From the NCBI GenBank assembly GCA_963930655.1, contig OZ005608.1:992001-1056000 (forward strand): a stretch of 64,000 bases of DNA, written 5' to 3'. The translations under genes were made by a program, and so were the position numbers. The notes under the pieces were generated by a model, which saw nothing but the letters and a program-made list of their open reading frames with translations, was not told where the DNA came from and did no database searches. The DNA comes from Myrica gale (Eukaryota; Streptophyta; Magnoliopsida; Fagales; Myricaceae). This document shows, in pieces, positions 16,706 through 27,519 of this stretch (positions are counted from its first letter, which is position 1; each line of letters begins with the position of its first letter).

Positions 16706-19688
16706 CTACGATGGTTTTGCTTTTCCAATTTTTGAGATTCGCCTAAGCTCTTGGGTTTTCTTGCTCATTTCACTGCAAAATATACAAAAGAAGTTCGGAA
16801 AAAAGCCATGGGGAAACCTTGTCATACAGGAGATTGAAAGGCTGAAAATAGTACCTCTGGTGCAAATAGACAATTAGATAGAAAATAGGGAGCAGCATCA
16901 AAGTCAGTATTGAAATTGCCAGGTAGAATACACTCGTTTTCTTCTGCACATATGAAACAATGTGAAAGCTGAATCAAAAGCCAAAATCCGCCACCCTTTA
17001 TTTCTCTCTCACAGAGAAATCTATTGCCCGAATTCATGAACTTTCTTGCGCAGGAAAAAGTCCATTTAAGGGTACTCATATGACCTTAACGACTGCTTTT
17101 AACTGCTTGAAAAACAAGCCATTCAAAAAGCAACATTGATTAAGCAGGCAAAAACTATTCTCCATGACCTTTGTGGAAGGAATGCAGAAATATATATATG
17201 GATAAAACAACTATTCACAGGAATATTGAAATTCCCCTAATTCTGTATTAATATTGACCAGCATAAATCATTACTTGCAAATCGAAGCTCTAACCAAAAA
17301 TCGAAACTACTGCAACAAGAGAGCAAAGCCTACCCTGCCTCCCTTCGGAAAAGGTTTTCGCTTTCCTGAGCATGTATGAGTATCACAAAATTGGCGCAAA
17401 AACAATTCTGCCAACACGAGAATACTCATGTGAGATTAGCCACATGATATAATGAAAGAAAAGAAATTTCCAGTGGTAGTGACACCATGAGAAAAAAGTT
17501 ACAGAAACAAGAAAGAATATCTTCTTGACAATATAGAAGAATACCATGAAGACGGCTTGCTGAGGGACCCTGATGAACTGGAAAACAACTATCGGCAAGA
17601 CTCTGCAGGTAATACTATAAAATGAGCAATACAATCTAGTGAATGAGATTATGAGAACTGCAAGAAATTCAATCAGTCAAAAGCAACCTCACATAGGTGA
17701 CGATTTCTTGCAGCAGCTGCAGGGTTGCACTTGGATTTGCGGGACTTGGTATCCATCATGACATCACAATGCACTGCCCCACATAAGTCAGCCAAGCACT
17801 TGCTGTGACTCTGAATAAATTCCAAGTTTGTCATGTACTGCTGATACAAATTTTCCAAAAGAAAAGACGACAATTTCTCAATTGGAATGAATAAAATGAA
17901 ACATCACACAATCCTTGGATACAGAATTCATGAATTCAATCTCATCTATTCAAATCTAGAAAGCTTGGCACTTTGAACATGGGTAGTTTGACATAACTTA
18001 AAGCAATCTTGCATAATATAAACCAAACTGACAATCCTATGGATGCTTCCAGTAACAAACATATATCCTTCACAAAGAAGGTATTTTGCAATTAGTTTTA
18101 TTTCTACTCTTCATTTGAAACAGAAAAGGATAGACCTTATAAAATAAAATAAAAAATTGTATTAGGCATATAATACTTATTTTTTTATTTTCATTCTATA
18201 AAGATAATTATAATGATACTTCATACTTGACAACTAATTTGACTTGAATAGATTTAAAATTGAGTTTAGCAATCCCAACTCAACCAGATAATTATGAACT
18301 ACAGGCATTTTGCTGTCCAGATAATTAGAGATTGTAATTTATGATGTGTTTTACTACATAAGTTTATGAAATATTTAACAAACCACTACACAAACAAGAA
18401 ATGAATGCTTTTATCAAAGTAAAGCCATCTGTAAAACGTTTATTCTACAATATAGTCCGAAACAGATATAATACTAAATCGTAAAGAAAACAAGGAAGAG
18501 CAAAACATAAATTAGTTGACAACAGTGTGGGGGCAGTCAATTCAACAATGGTCAATGCATAACTACAATAAGCATTTATCTCATAGAACAATAAAATCTA
18601 GAATGCAATATTCATTCCATGGTGGCAATTTGTGTATTGCAACTTGCAATTAGTGAATGAATGCTGCATAACAATAAGGACAAGGAACCCGGATCCACAT
18701 ACAACATTCAGTAGATTGTAGTGCCTGTTGTCAAAATGCTGATCAAGAAATTTTTCAGCGCGGAAGCTTTTCTTACAGTATCCACACTGCCATTCGTTTA
18801 TATCCATATGAATCTTGTGCTGCTCCTGATCCCTGAACAGATCATTGTCAGGATGAAGTCTACACTTACTTGAAATCTGAAAACCTTCTCGTTCCACAAA
18901 TGGCATCAAATACTGCAAAATGATTACAAATAACAAAGTCACGGATGTTTTTCAAATTCCAATTTTACATGGTGCAGTCTCATAATCTTCTGAAACAGTT
19001 TGCCATACCTCCTCGATTACTTTCCAAGCTGCTCTACTTCTTTCTCTAGAACAATGGACCTCATGAGCATGCTCTAGCTCTTGCTTAAGAGTTCTAACAT
19101 TTTAAACATAACAGGTTCAGATGATCAAACTTTCCATTAAAACATATAACTACAGTTAGTGGACAAAATGAATATATGCTCCTAATGGAGTGAGCATTCA
19201 AGTAAAAAGCTATCTCATTCAAATTCCATACTGAAATCCGAAACCTGAGCTGCCAAGAAACAACTGTTACCTTGCTACAGATCCTTCAAAATCCTGGACC
19301 AAAAAACCAAAGCTTAAACAATTAATAACAAAAATGAATATATTGTATCTATCAGTTGAACACCATCACCCTACGTATTTGAAGTCCTTTTAACCGATAA
19401 ATTAAGCACCAGATCAGCCCCCAGAACAGCTATTACTTTCACTTACCAAAATCTCAATGAAACCCGTTACTAACGTGAAATTCAATCTAAGAAACAAACA
19501 AAATCCCATTTTTCTTTTCAGTAGAGTAGTTCACTTTCTTGTAAAAGAACTCCTTCATTTAAGTGTGAGCTTTGTAAGAGTACCTGATTTCCCTCTGTAA
19601 GAGACGAAGCTGAAGAGGCATGGAATAGCCCATGAAGGCAAAGAGATACCACAAGAAGAATCGAAGCGATTGCCGTGTCGCTCTTCAT
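16706..19688 (-). CDS. Signal-peptide C2H2 zinc-finger protein with C-terminal membrane anchor
   Basis: Nine exons: 19688-19584, 19293-19271, 19093-19009, 18912-18703, 17810-17688, 17602-17545, 17407-17334, 16943-16855 and 16772-16706, all in phase, giving 277 aa. Residues 1-29 form a signal peptide (SILLVVSLCLHGLF core). One canonical C2H2 finger spans 114-135: C114, C117, H130, H135 in CGYCKKSFRAEKFLDQHF plus the following DNRH. A cysteine-rich segment follows (KCLADLCGAVHCDV, CNPAAAARNRHLCE), then FFLRQFCDAHTCSGKRKP and one membrane span near 231-252, ending SKIGKAKPS. This order matches a conserved, uncharacterised plant family annotated only as C2H2-like zinc finger. Signal peptide plus anchor implies the secretory pathway, unusual for a C2H2 finger, so DNA binding is unlikely (inference). 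An ATG far upstream (19946) would bury the signal peptide, so I chose 19688. Confidence 0.85.
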
Positions 19689-20915
19689 CTCCCTTTCGAG
19701 AAGGGTAAGAATTCCGTCGGCTTTCTGCAAAACGTTTCCGGGGGAAGAAAAAGCTTCGACGGAATTTAATATGGATATGTTTGGACGCTTGGTATTCGTT
19801 ACACTTCTGTCAGAACTAGCGATATTCTTGTACCGATCGAGAATGTCCTTATACCAGCAAAAGCAGGGAAATTGCGGAAGCAAAAGATTTTCTATTTTTA
19901 ATAAAATATAATTGCGGTATTCTGGGATAGTGGCTATTCTGGGCATAATGGGATAATGTAGTTTTCCTACCTAAGTTGAGAGCATCAAAGTATAAGTAAT
20001 TAGAGACGAAATCAAGGGGGTTAGCGGGGATCATGGCCCCAACTTTCTAAAAATTTCTAAAAATAGCCTTTTTTTAATCTTTTTTAATGAATTTTGAAAC
20101 TTTTTTATGTTTTATTCATTTTAACCCCTCAACAAAAATTCATGTAATTCCTAACTTCTTTTGTAAGAGCCAATGTGGAAATAATTATCTCAATTTTCGG
20201 GTCTAGAGAAGTTGTCTTGGACAATGACAGGGGCATAGCCAGTGAACATTTTCAAACATGCTGTCGTTTTGAAGTGGGCATTTTTATTACCGGTTTTAGT
20301 TTAGTATCTCTTTGATATTTGTTAGTTTATTTGCTTATAATAGTGATTAGCATTAAATTGCCGTCCTACCAACCACCAAGCACTTTTCGAGGGGCATCTG
20401 GCCTTACTGTTTAGATTGATAATTGGCCAGAAGGCGACCAACTTCAAACAACCAAGAATGTCGTTTAGGTGGAAGCAAATATTGATCTTGGTCTTGGTCT
20501 GCTGCTTTGCAGCTATATACCTCTTGCTGAACTGCCTATGAGAAAATCATTCAAAGATAGACCCATGTCAGTGCCCTGATCTGGCTTCTAGTACCTCCTC
20601 CACTCCATGTAAATTTCTGTATAAATTTTTACTTGCCCATTTGAGGATGTATTTCTTCTCTGTCTCACCTGACCTTTTTGTGAATATATTTGATAAAAAA
20701 GCAACGAATAAGTTTTGTTTACTCCCTATAACCTGTGCTTTTGGAGGCTTTTACACCATCTGGATCTATTCTGTATACCCAAATAATCAAATATACATCT
20801 TCTGCATAAAGGAAACTCTGTATAAGCTATTCACCAGTACTTTGACAAAGCAAAGGAGTGCACAGATAGTCTTTAAGAGAACGTCTCCATCATTTCTTTG
20901 CAAGTTCTTCGATGT
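19689..20915. other. Promoter side of zinc-finger gene and 3' flank of GDSL relic
   Basis: The right-hand flank of the zinc-finger gene is its 5' UTR and promoter; no clear TATA box. Bases 20040-20160 are AT-rich with repeated TTTCTAAAAA. The rest shows no gene, tRNA or recognisable element end. Confidence 0.4.
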
Positions 20916-21677
20916 TCACCGGAACACACAGACTGTTTCCTTTAAAACATTGTTCAGCAATAGTCTTGTATACTGCTTCAGTTGGGTGTATGTTGCATCG
21001 AAGAAGACGTGTGATTTCCGGCCTTGACAAGAGACTTTATTTGGAATGCACAAACCAGATTGGGAAACTGCACAACATGGATTTACTGGATCACTTAGCC
21101 CTGTGGAAAGTAGATCATAAGTCAGAAACATATAAAGAAAATTACATCTCAATATATTCAGACCTCAATTGTTAACACAAAAGTTTAAACCAGCTGCAGG
21201 TTGTTGCCTACTTGTATCCTATCGGCCACTCATTTTTATGATTACTATCTGGCTCAACCACTTACACTAGAACATGTATATTTCAAATAATGAGCAAATG
21301 ACTGGGTTGATCTGCTCTCTTGAACACGAAGCTGAACACCTAAAACATTGACTTTTGTTTCTCTCACTTCCCATAATTCTGTCGTATGGGATTTGTGAAG
21401 GCACTGAAGGGGAAAAGAGTGAGCTTACCATAACGAGTAGGATTTGCCAACAAATCTTCCATCAACTGGAACCTCTTTCCCAGAGGCCAGAACGAATGTC
21501 GAGTTTCTAAGGGCCTTGCCTAGCTCTTCAAGCTTAACTCCGAGCTTGTGATTGTAGGTGGCTAGATAAGAATTCACTTTCTCTGCACATTTAGTCTTGG
21601 CTTTGAGGAAAACCGGTTCGCAACCTATTGGGTCGATTTCAAACACTACGTACTTTCTGGCTCCTAATCTATACAAA

Positions 21678-21925
21678 TCCTGCGTAAAAGACATGCAATT
21701 ATGTTAGCTTTTTACACGACGGCCAAGTTTAGAACCACATGATGCACTCTATTTTACAGGACAGTAATGCATGCAGATCTCCAACGAGAGGGGATTGCCT
21801 TCCTGCGTAAAAGACATGCAATTATGTTAGCTTTTTACACGACGGCCAAGTTTAGAACCACATGATGCACTCTATTTGACAGGACAGTAATGCATGCAGA
21901 TCTCTAACGAGAGGGGATTGCCTCC
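21678..21925. repeat. Tandem duplication, period 123 bp
   Basis: Bases 21678-21800 and 21801-21923 are nearly identical, both starting TCCTGCGTAAAAGACATG and ending near GAGGGGATTGCC; only about three differences are visible, so the duplication is recent. The unit covers the 3' end of the last-but-one GDSL intron including its acceptor, so the relic has two candidate acceptors. It directly adjoins the GC-rich hairpin insertion. Confidence 0.9.
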
Positions 21926-22138
21926 GAAGGCAATCCCCTCCGGATGGCTGGATGGACGCCGTCCATCCAGCCATCCAGTGGTTGGGAGCCCGGGCAGGAG
22001 GCTGCCCGTGCTGCCCGGGGCAGGTGTGGGTCCCGGGCGGGACCCACCTGCTCCCCGGCTCCCAACCACCGGATGTCCGGATGGACAGCATCCGGCCGTC
22101 CATCCGGACATCCGGAACGGATTGCCTTCGGAGGAGGT
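21911..22138. mobile_element. GC-rich multi-hairpin insertion in GDSL exon
   Basis: About 230 bp of GC-rich DNA in an AT-rich setting. It consists almost wholly of back-to-back inverted repeats: GGGGATTGCC against GGCAATCCCC, GGATGGCTGGATGGACG against CGTCCATCCAGCCATCC, GGTTGGGAGCC against GGCTCCCAACC, GCAGGTGTGGGTCCC against GGGACCCACCTGC, and CCGGATGTCCGGATGGA against TCCATCCGGACATCCGG. Both ends carry versions of CCTCCGAAGGCAATCC in inverted orientation, as expected of a terminal inverted repeat. It has open frames on both strands only because it is GC-rich and palindromic. No target duplication was fixed, so the class is open. Confidence 0.68.
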
Positions 22139-22330
22139 CAGCAAATTGTTTCATATTGTAAGTGCGACTACTGTTGTAATGACTTGAAAGATAGTTCTGG
22201 GAATAATCATTGTTGCCTACTATTACAAGAAAAATAGACTTGGACAAGTGATTTCGGAGCTTCGTCTGCATTCCTAAAAAGCAACGGCAAATACTCTTGA
22301 ACGGTCTTTCTAAAGAGCCCGATCTCCTTC

Positions 22331-22792
22331 GGCAAAAGTTACTGTCTGATTGAGATTATTACGTGAGTGTGTGAGTTGACGGGTGGGATTAGAAGTTAAG
22401 AAATCGAATGGCTGAAAAAATGTCACGTCATTTAATGAATCCGACCCACAAACCCGACCAGCGAAGCCGACCCGGTTTCATTAAATGATGTGACATTTTT
22501 TCAGCCATTAGATTTCTCAACTTCTAATTTCACCTGTCCACTCACACAATAACCGATTCCGATCTGCTTCTCCATGCTCAAGGTCACTCCCTGCAAAGCC
22601 GGTTATTGTGTGAGTGGACGGGTGAGATTAGAAGTTAAGAAAACTAACGGCTGACAAAATGTCACGTCAATTAATGAAACCGGGTCGGGTTCATTAATTG
22701 ACGTGGTATTTTTTCAGCCGTTATATTTCTCAACTTCTAATCTCATTCGTCCACTCACACAATAGTTTCACTCACACAATAACTTTTGCCCA
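22331..22792. mobile_element. Compound foldback: two adjacent MITE copies
   Basis: Four arms alternate in orientation at about 22331-22440, 22465-22556, 22600-22680 and 22690-22792. Each carries GTGAGTGGACGGGTGAGATT-like sequence, then TAGAAGTTAAGAAA, GGCTGA and TGTCACGTCA, with TTAATGAA beside a CCGACCC or CCGGGTCGGG centre. The outermost ends GGCAAAAGTTACTGT and (reverse complement) GGCAAAAGTTATTGTGTGA also pair. Non-coding. The arm sequence resembles the termini of the Pack-MULE 1.2 kb to the right. It lies in an intron of the GDSL relic. Confidence 0.78.
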
Positions 22793-23958
22793 CTCCCTGT
22801 ACCGTAAACACACTTCAGAAAACACAAACCATCCTCTTTTGTCTCTCAAAAACATACAACTTGGAAAGAAATCAACAAAAACAGACCCTCGGTAGGTAGA
22901 CGTGTTGCAGATTAACAGAACTATAGCAAGTATAAATCACAAGCAAATTCATCTTCTTACATGATTAGCAGTGCCAGTTTCAGATCGGATCCCAGCTGAG
23001 CCAGATGCATAGTTAAAGCCCTCGTGGAGTTTCTCTTTACGACTGACTTGCAAGAATGAAGGGGTGCCTTGTATTCCTAGCCATTGAGCTGCATTTGACT
23101 GAGAAAGTCAATATGATTCAACGTGGTTGTTTTTCTTATCATTTTCCGTTGTTCCATCTATAAATGATTACCAGAATGATACTCGGATACAAGACATGTA
23201 CAGTTATATTGTTCATCGGCTCCATTAGAATCTACTTACCAAAGAAATCACTAATGGTCGCACCATTCGTAACTCTTCCCGATGGTCCTGTTGGAAAATC
23301 TATGCCATAAGGTGCATAATTTGCTTTTCCGGTGCGTTTAGGGAAACATTGTTGCCAGTAACAACAGTTGAGTCCCCAAACGTGTCCAAAGCTGGTGCGA
23401 GCTTAGATTGAGGCAGAGACTCAACCTTAAGGAAGAAGAAGAGGCAAATGAGGACGAGAGGAATCCTGAAGGAGTGAAGGTCCTGCCCATTTTTTTGCGT
23501 TTCACTCTCTGAGAATTTCCTCTTTTGGAGGGCTATTTCATGTCCTTAAATAATAGGCTAGGCAGTTGGTGTGCCCGACTTAAAATAGCATTAGCACTGC
23601 CAGGCCAGGACAGAGTTTATAGCGGGAGACCATATCCAATCTGGTTTTGGCACAACGGAAGACTAATCTTATACAAAAGACGTGTCTGAAAGACGAAAAC
23701 CATGTACATTTTTCGTAGGAAGTTCTTTTGGACGCCCGCAGCAAGTGATCCACCGACGAGATTTCAGGTTTTCATACTCTTCTGTGGTTCGTATGCGTTT
23801 AGAGCGTCGTCTTATTTTCTTTTCCTTTTTCTTCTGTTTAGTTTTGACGTATTTCTCATGATCATCCATACCAACGTTACAGTCTCCAAAATAAAAAAAA
23901 AAAAATTAATTTAATTTCTCACTGAATGGTCATCTGCTGATACAGAGCACTGGCGATT

Positions 23959-26900
23959 GGGTTCGGTTAAGGTGCTGATTCTTAAGCTGCTGATGGCTGC
24001 TGATGGACGGCTGGGATCGAGTTTTCAAGATCTAAGGGCTGCTATCACGCCACATCAATTAATGAACTTGACCCGCTAAATGACCCGACTCGACCCGTTT
24101 AATGGTGCTGACCCGCGAACTGACCCAGAAAAAAGAACCCAAATAGATTTTGCTCTTCTTCTTCCTCGCACACACTATCCCTTCTTCGCAGAAACTCCCA
24201 GCCGCCAAGAGCTCGCCCCAGAGTCTCCCAGCCGCCCAGCGTCGTCGCCCATCCCTGCTTTGAGTTTGTGTGTTTTCTGTTTTGACATTCTGGGTTTCTG
24301 ATCGTATGCAAGGCAAGCGGGAACCTCTAGATGAGCTAGAGAAGCGAGTGCGAAGAGGCAGAAAGGCACCGAAGAAGAAGAAAGAGGAACTGGTACTTAA
24401 TTATGTTGCATGAATTAAGTACATAATTGGAAAGGAGGCCTTATGTTGAATTATCGTGGCATTCTTTGTCTGAAGATGATAAAGTGAGTACTCTAATTAC
24501 TTTCGTGGGTGCAGGCATATGCACTTGTTGATGATTGTACTGCGCACCTTCTGAACATTGTGGGTGTCTAGATATTGGTCTAAAATATCCGAGTAGTTGT
24601 GAAATATTGAATTTTTTTTTCTCTGTTTAAGGTTCCAAAGACTCAACTGCAGAAATTAAGATTTTGCTGGAGAAAAGATGGGCTCTTCGAAGGTTTTCAG
24701 CGATTATGGGGAAGATGGGCTCTTTGCAGAATACCATTACCAAAGAGAATGAGACACTTTTGGCCATTGGAACTGTTTATGTGCAAGGGGAAGATGTTGC
24801 TGGAAGATGGCTTATTTTCTGTTGGGAAAAGCGATGATAATTCTCAAAATTTGGTATTTTTTGGATGTTATTGCCTGTATTTGTTTGATTGAATTCTAGG
24901 TTATGTTTCGCCTTTTTACTCCGGGATGAGAATAGACATTCCATTTGGCCCTTACTATGTTGTTTCCTGGGTATCATATATGTTTTACTAGTACAAATAA
25001 GGAAATATTTTTTTTTGTTAATGAAATCATTACTTTTCAGGTTTCAGAGGTGTACTCGAAGGAATTAAAGGGTGCTATATCTGCTTTAGCCTCTCTTCAA
25101 GGCCATCTGTTGATAAGCTTCTTGTAATCTGTTCTTTCTTTCACTGTCTATAATTTCCTTGCAGGTCAAGAATTTTATATTACTTGGTGACATTCACAAA
25201 AGCATATACTTTTTTAGCTGGAAGGAGCAGGGATCTCAGCTTAGCTTATTAGCCAAGGATTTTGGCTCTCTTGATTGTTTTGCAACTGAGCAGGCATCTT
25301 CACCTCCACGATGGTGACCTTCTCGGAGTGATTGTCTCTCACAGTTACTTCAAAATCTAATCTTCTTGGTTGAGTTGCACATTATTGCTTTCCTTTTGGG
25401 ATATACCTCTTAAATGTGAATGCAGTAATTTAGAATTGTCAGTTATAATTTTGTTCAAATTTGTTAAGAAGACATCCTGTGGAAGTGGTGTGAAGAATTT
25501 AAGAATTGTCAGATACAATTGCTGTAATGGTTGATGTTTATTTGTTTGGACGGAAGGCTGGCAGTTAATAAGACACTTGTTTTGGTGTCATTTGTATCAG
25601 CTGTTAAAGGCTTTTTTCTAACCAACAACACCCTTTGTTGCAGGGACCTGCAGCTTCATTTAATAAAAAAGATAATAAAGTGAGAAGAGTTCAACGTTAT
25701 ACAAAGAAAGATAATAAGGTGCTTATGCATTATTTTTATTTTTACCTTATAAAGAAACAAAACTTTCAGATATAATTCATATGACATTTTCATTTCCTTG
25801 CTATGCAAGTCTTGATCTGCAAAGCAGTAGTGTGTCAGAATTCAGAAGCTTCCTTTACATGCGAAGAAAAAGAAACGGAGGAAATTAAAGGTTCTGTCTG
25901 ATGTCATGTTAATTGCAAGGTATCTGTCTGCATGTCATGTTAATTGCAAAAGGTTTCAAACCATTTTTTGAACAGGATTCAGAAAGCAGCGTAGGATGAC
26001 TTGCCAATCAAACAGCCAAAACATACATGGCAACTGGGAAACAAGATTCGGAATGCATTGGCCAAATTTTTATGCACAATAATAATTGCATATTCATGTT
26101 TGACAGTAACTTGTTGATGTTTCTATACGGATTTCATAATTTTTACCAACAACCTGAAAGAATAAAACAGATCAAATAGGGGATTATCCAAAAAATGAGT
26201 TTGGCTTCAGCAATTTAACGTGTGAAATATGCACAGGTCTGGTCATTCTAGGAGAGGCAACGTCTTTTCCATGTTTCTATGTGAGACATGATATTTACAG
26301 CATGTGAAATGAAACAAGAAATTGTGTCAAATTGTCAACAAATCAAATGAGTGATTTAAGAGTGTAAAACAATTACAAAATAAGGGACACAGACACAACA
26401 TATAAGACCCGAACCGTATCCTAAAGATACTGTCATGTGTTGTACATTGCCAAAAAGGGTTTGAGCCACAGTTCCAGAAATCCACCAAAAACGATGATCC
26501 TCTGATCCTTTTGGAAACAAATTCAACTAATACCCAGGTGCAGATATGAAACTTATTGGCTTGTGATTTAAGATAGCCTCCAGAAAATCATGCTTCTGCC
26601 CACGATCCAGACGTTGTAATGCCAAGGGTCCATTTTAAAGAAAAAGGCAATTAAGAAGATTAAGATTGTTATCAATCATTAAAGAAAATTTTGCAGCAGC
26701 ACTTGAATCACGAAAAGCCAGGGTGATTCGAGGAGACCACGCTTGGATCCAAAACAAGATGCCAACGGAACTGGGTTGGGATCGACGGAGCTGTGCGGCG
26801 GCGCTGTGATATTGCGATACTTGTTTCAGACTGATGAAGAAGTTGATACATGGTTTGAATTTGTGGCTAGGTCAGCACCTCAATACGGGTCGGTTTCAGT

Positions 26901-27024
26901 AGAAATGGGTCAAAATTCATTAATTGATGTGACCTCATTTTCAGCCCTTGGATCTTGTGAACTTAATCCTAACCTTCCATCAGTAGCTACCAGCACCATA
27001 AGGCTAAGCACCATAACGGAACCC
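23959..27024 (+). mobile_element. Pack-MULE (Mutator-like element with captured gene pieces), 3,066 bp
   Basis: The ends are inverted: GGGTTCGGTTAAGGTGCT on the left and AGCACCATAACGGAACCC on the right, with similarity running inward for about 120 bp through CAAGATCTAAGGGCTG and CACATCAATTAATGAA. An exact 9-bp duplication CTGGCGATT flanks both ends (23950-23958 and 27025-27033). Long TIRs plus a 9-bp target duplication define the Mutator superfamily. No transposase was recognised. The interior holds three exon-like pieces of CPSF160 with intron sequence between them, so a genomic copy, not an mRNA, was captured. A GC-rich stretch at 24160-24400 with an ATG and Lys/Arg-rich frame may be a second capture that I cannot name. 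Confidence 0.88.
24733..25290 (+). pseudogene. Captured CPSF160 (CPSF1) fragment
   Basis: Three blocks match the polyadenylation factor CPSF160 of plants in order: about 24733-24850 (TITKENETLLAIGTVYVQGE then FSVGKSDDNSQNLV in another frame), 25041-25126 (EVYSKELKGAISALASLQGH) and 25165-25290 (VKNFILLGDIHKSIYFFSW, QLSLLAKDFGSLDCFATE). AG acceptors stand before blocks two and three, and intron-like DNA separates them. The first block has a small frame change. Block two runs to a stop after GHLLI, without the residues that normally follow, so an internal part is missing. It covers only a small C-terminal-half portion of a protein of more than 1,400 aa. It cannot make CPSF160; a short chimeric transcript is possible but unproven. 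Confidence 0.85.
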
Positions 27025-27519
27025 CTGGCGATTTATCGACTTCCTCCCAGAGTTGTTTCGTTACATGATCCACGGGTCAGAGCAGGCTGAGCCACCGGTT
27101 CAACATGAAGATGCAAATGGAGTTGCTAATACCAGAGGAAATCAATGGAGTTGCTATCATCCATTTTTTATCTGTTTTGGGTAATTTTGCTCAGAATTTA
27201 ATGTTGATTCAAATTATTTTGGAAAATTTGTACGACCTGCCGTTGGGCTTGCCCCCCGCGGCCCCGCCTACGTGGCCTGTACCGTTGCCGTGCCTTCTCC
27301 TGCAACTGCAATATATGCTTGTGGGCTCTGCACGAAAATAGCCAGGATTGTGGATTGTCCAGCTGGACTTGCTTGTGGGTACGCTTTGGGCTTCTTGTTA
27401 CATTTTTGGGCCTAAAAGTCCCCATTTTTTAGCTTCATCCGTCCAAATCGTTTCCTGTCAGGGCCTGCGTTTGTACAAATCCATCAATCTTATTAATGGT
27501 CATGATTAAGTCCAATAAG

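Larger units (their letters stand above)
20916..23490 (-). pseudogene. Degraded GDSL esterase/lipase gene
   Basis: GDSL lipases are secreted SGNH hydrolases acting on plant lipids. Five exon-like blocks lie in order on the minus strand: the catalytic block near 23490-23240 (ALDTFGDSTVVTGNN, then YGIDFPTGPSGRVTNG in another frame), 23105-22960 (GFNYASGSAGIRSETG), 22260-22139 (SIFLVIVGNNDYSQNYLSS), 21677-21427 (YRLGARKYVVFEIDPIGC) and 21105-20916 (GLSDPVNPCCAVSQSGLC, CQGRKSHVFFDATYTQLK). The family's FGDS serine and GxND block are present. Breaks: a frame change between the FGDS and YGIDFP segments, a GC-rich insertion ending the GNND exon after KQFADLL, and a frame change before the QLMEDLLANPTRYG segment. 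The ATG before the first block is out of frame. Most likely a pseudogene of the host. Confidence 0.85.

Noticed and set aside
19689-19946. Upstream extension of the zinc-finger protein start
   Set aside because: It would put 86 residues before a clear signal peptide; the ATG at 19688 gives the expected secreted N-terminus.
21852-22271. 139-aa open frame over the GC hairpins
   Set aside because: It joins a real GDSL exon piece to the hairpin insertion; the second half is a by-product of palindromic DNA open on both strands.
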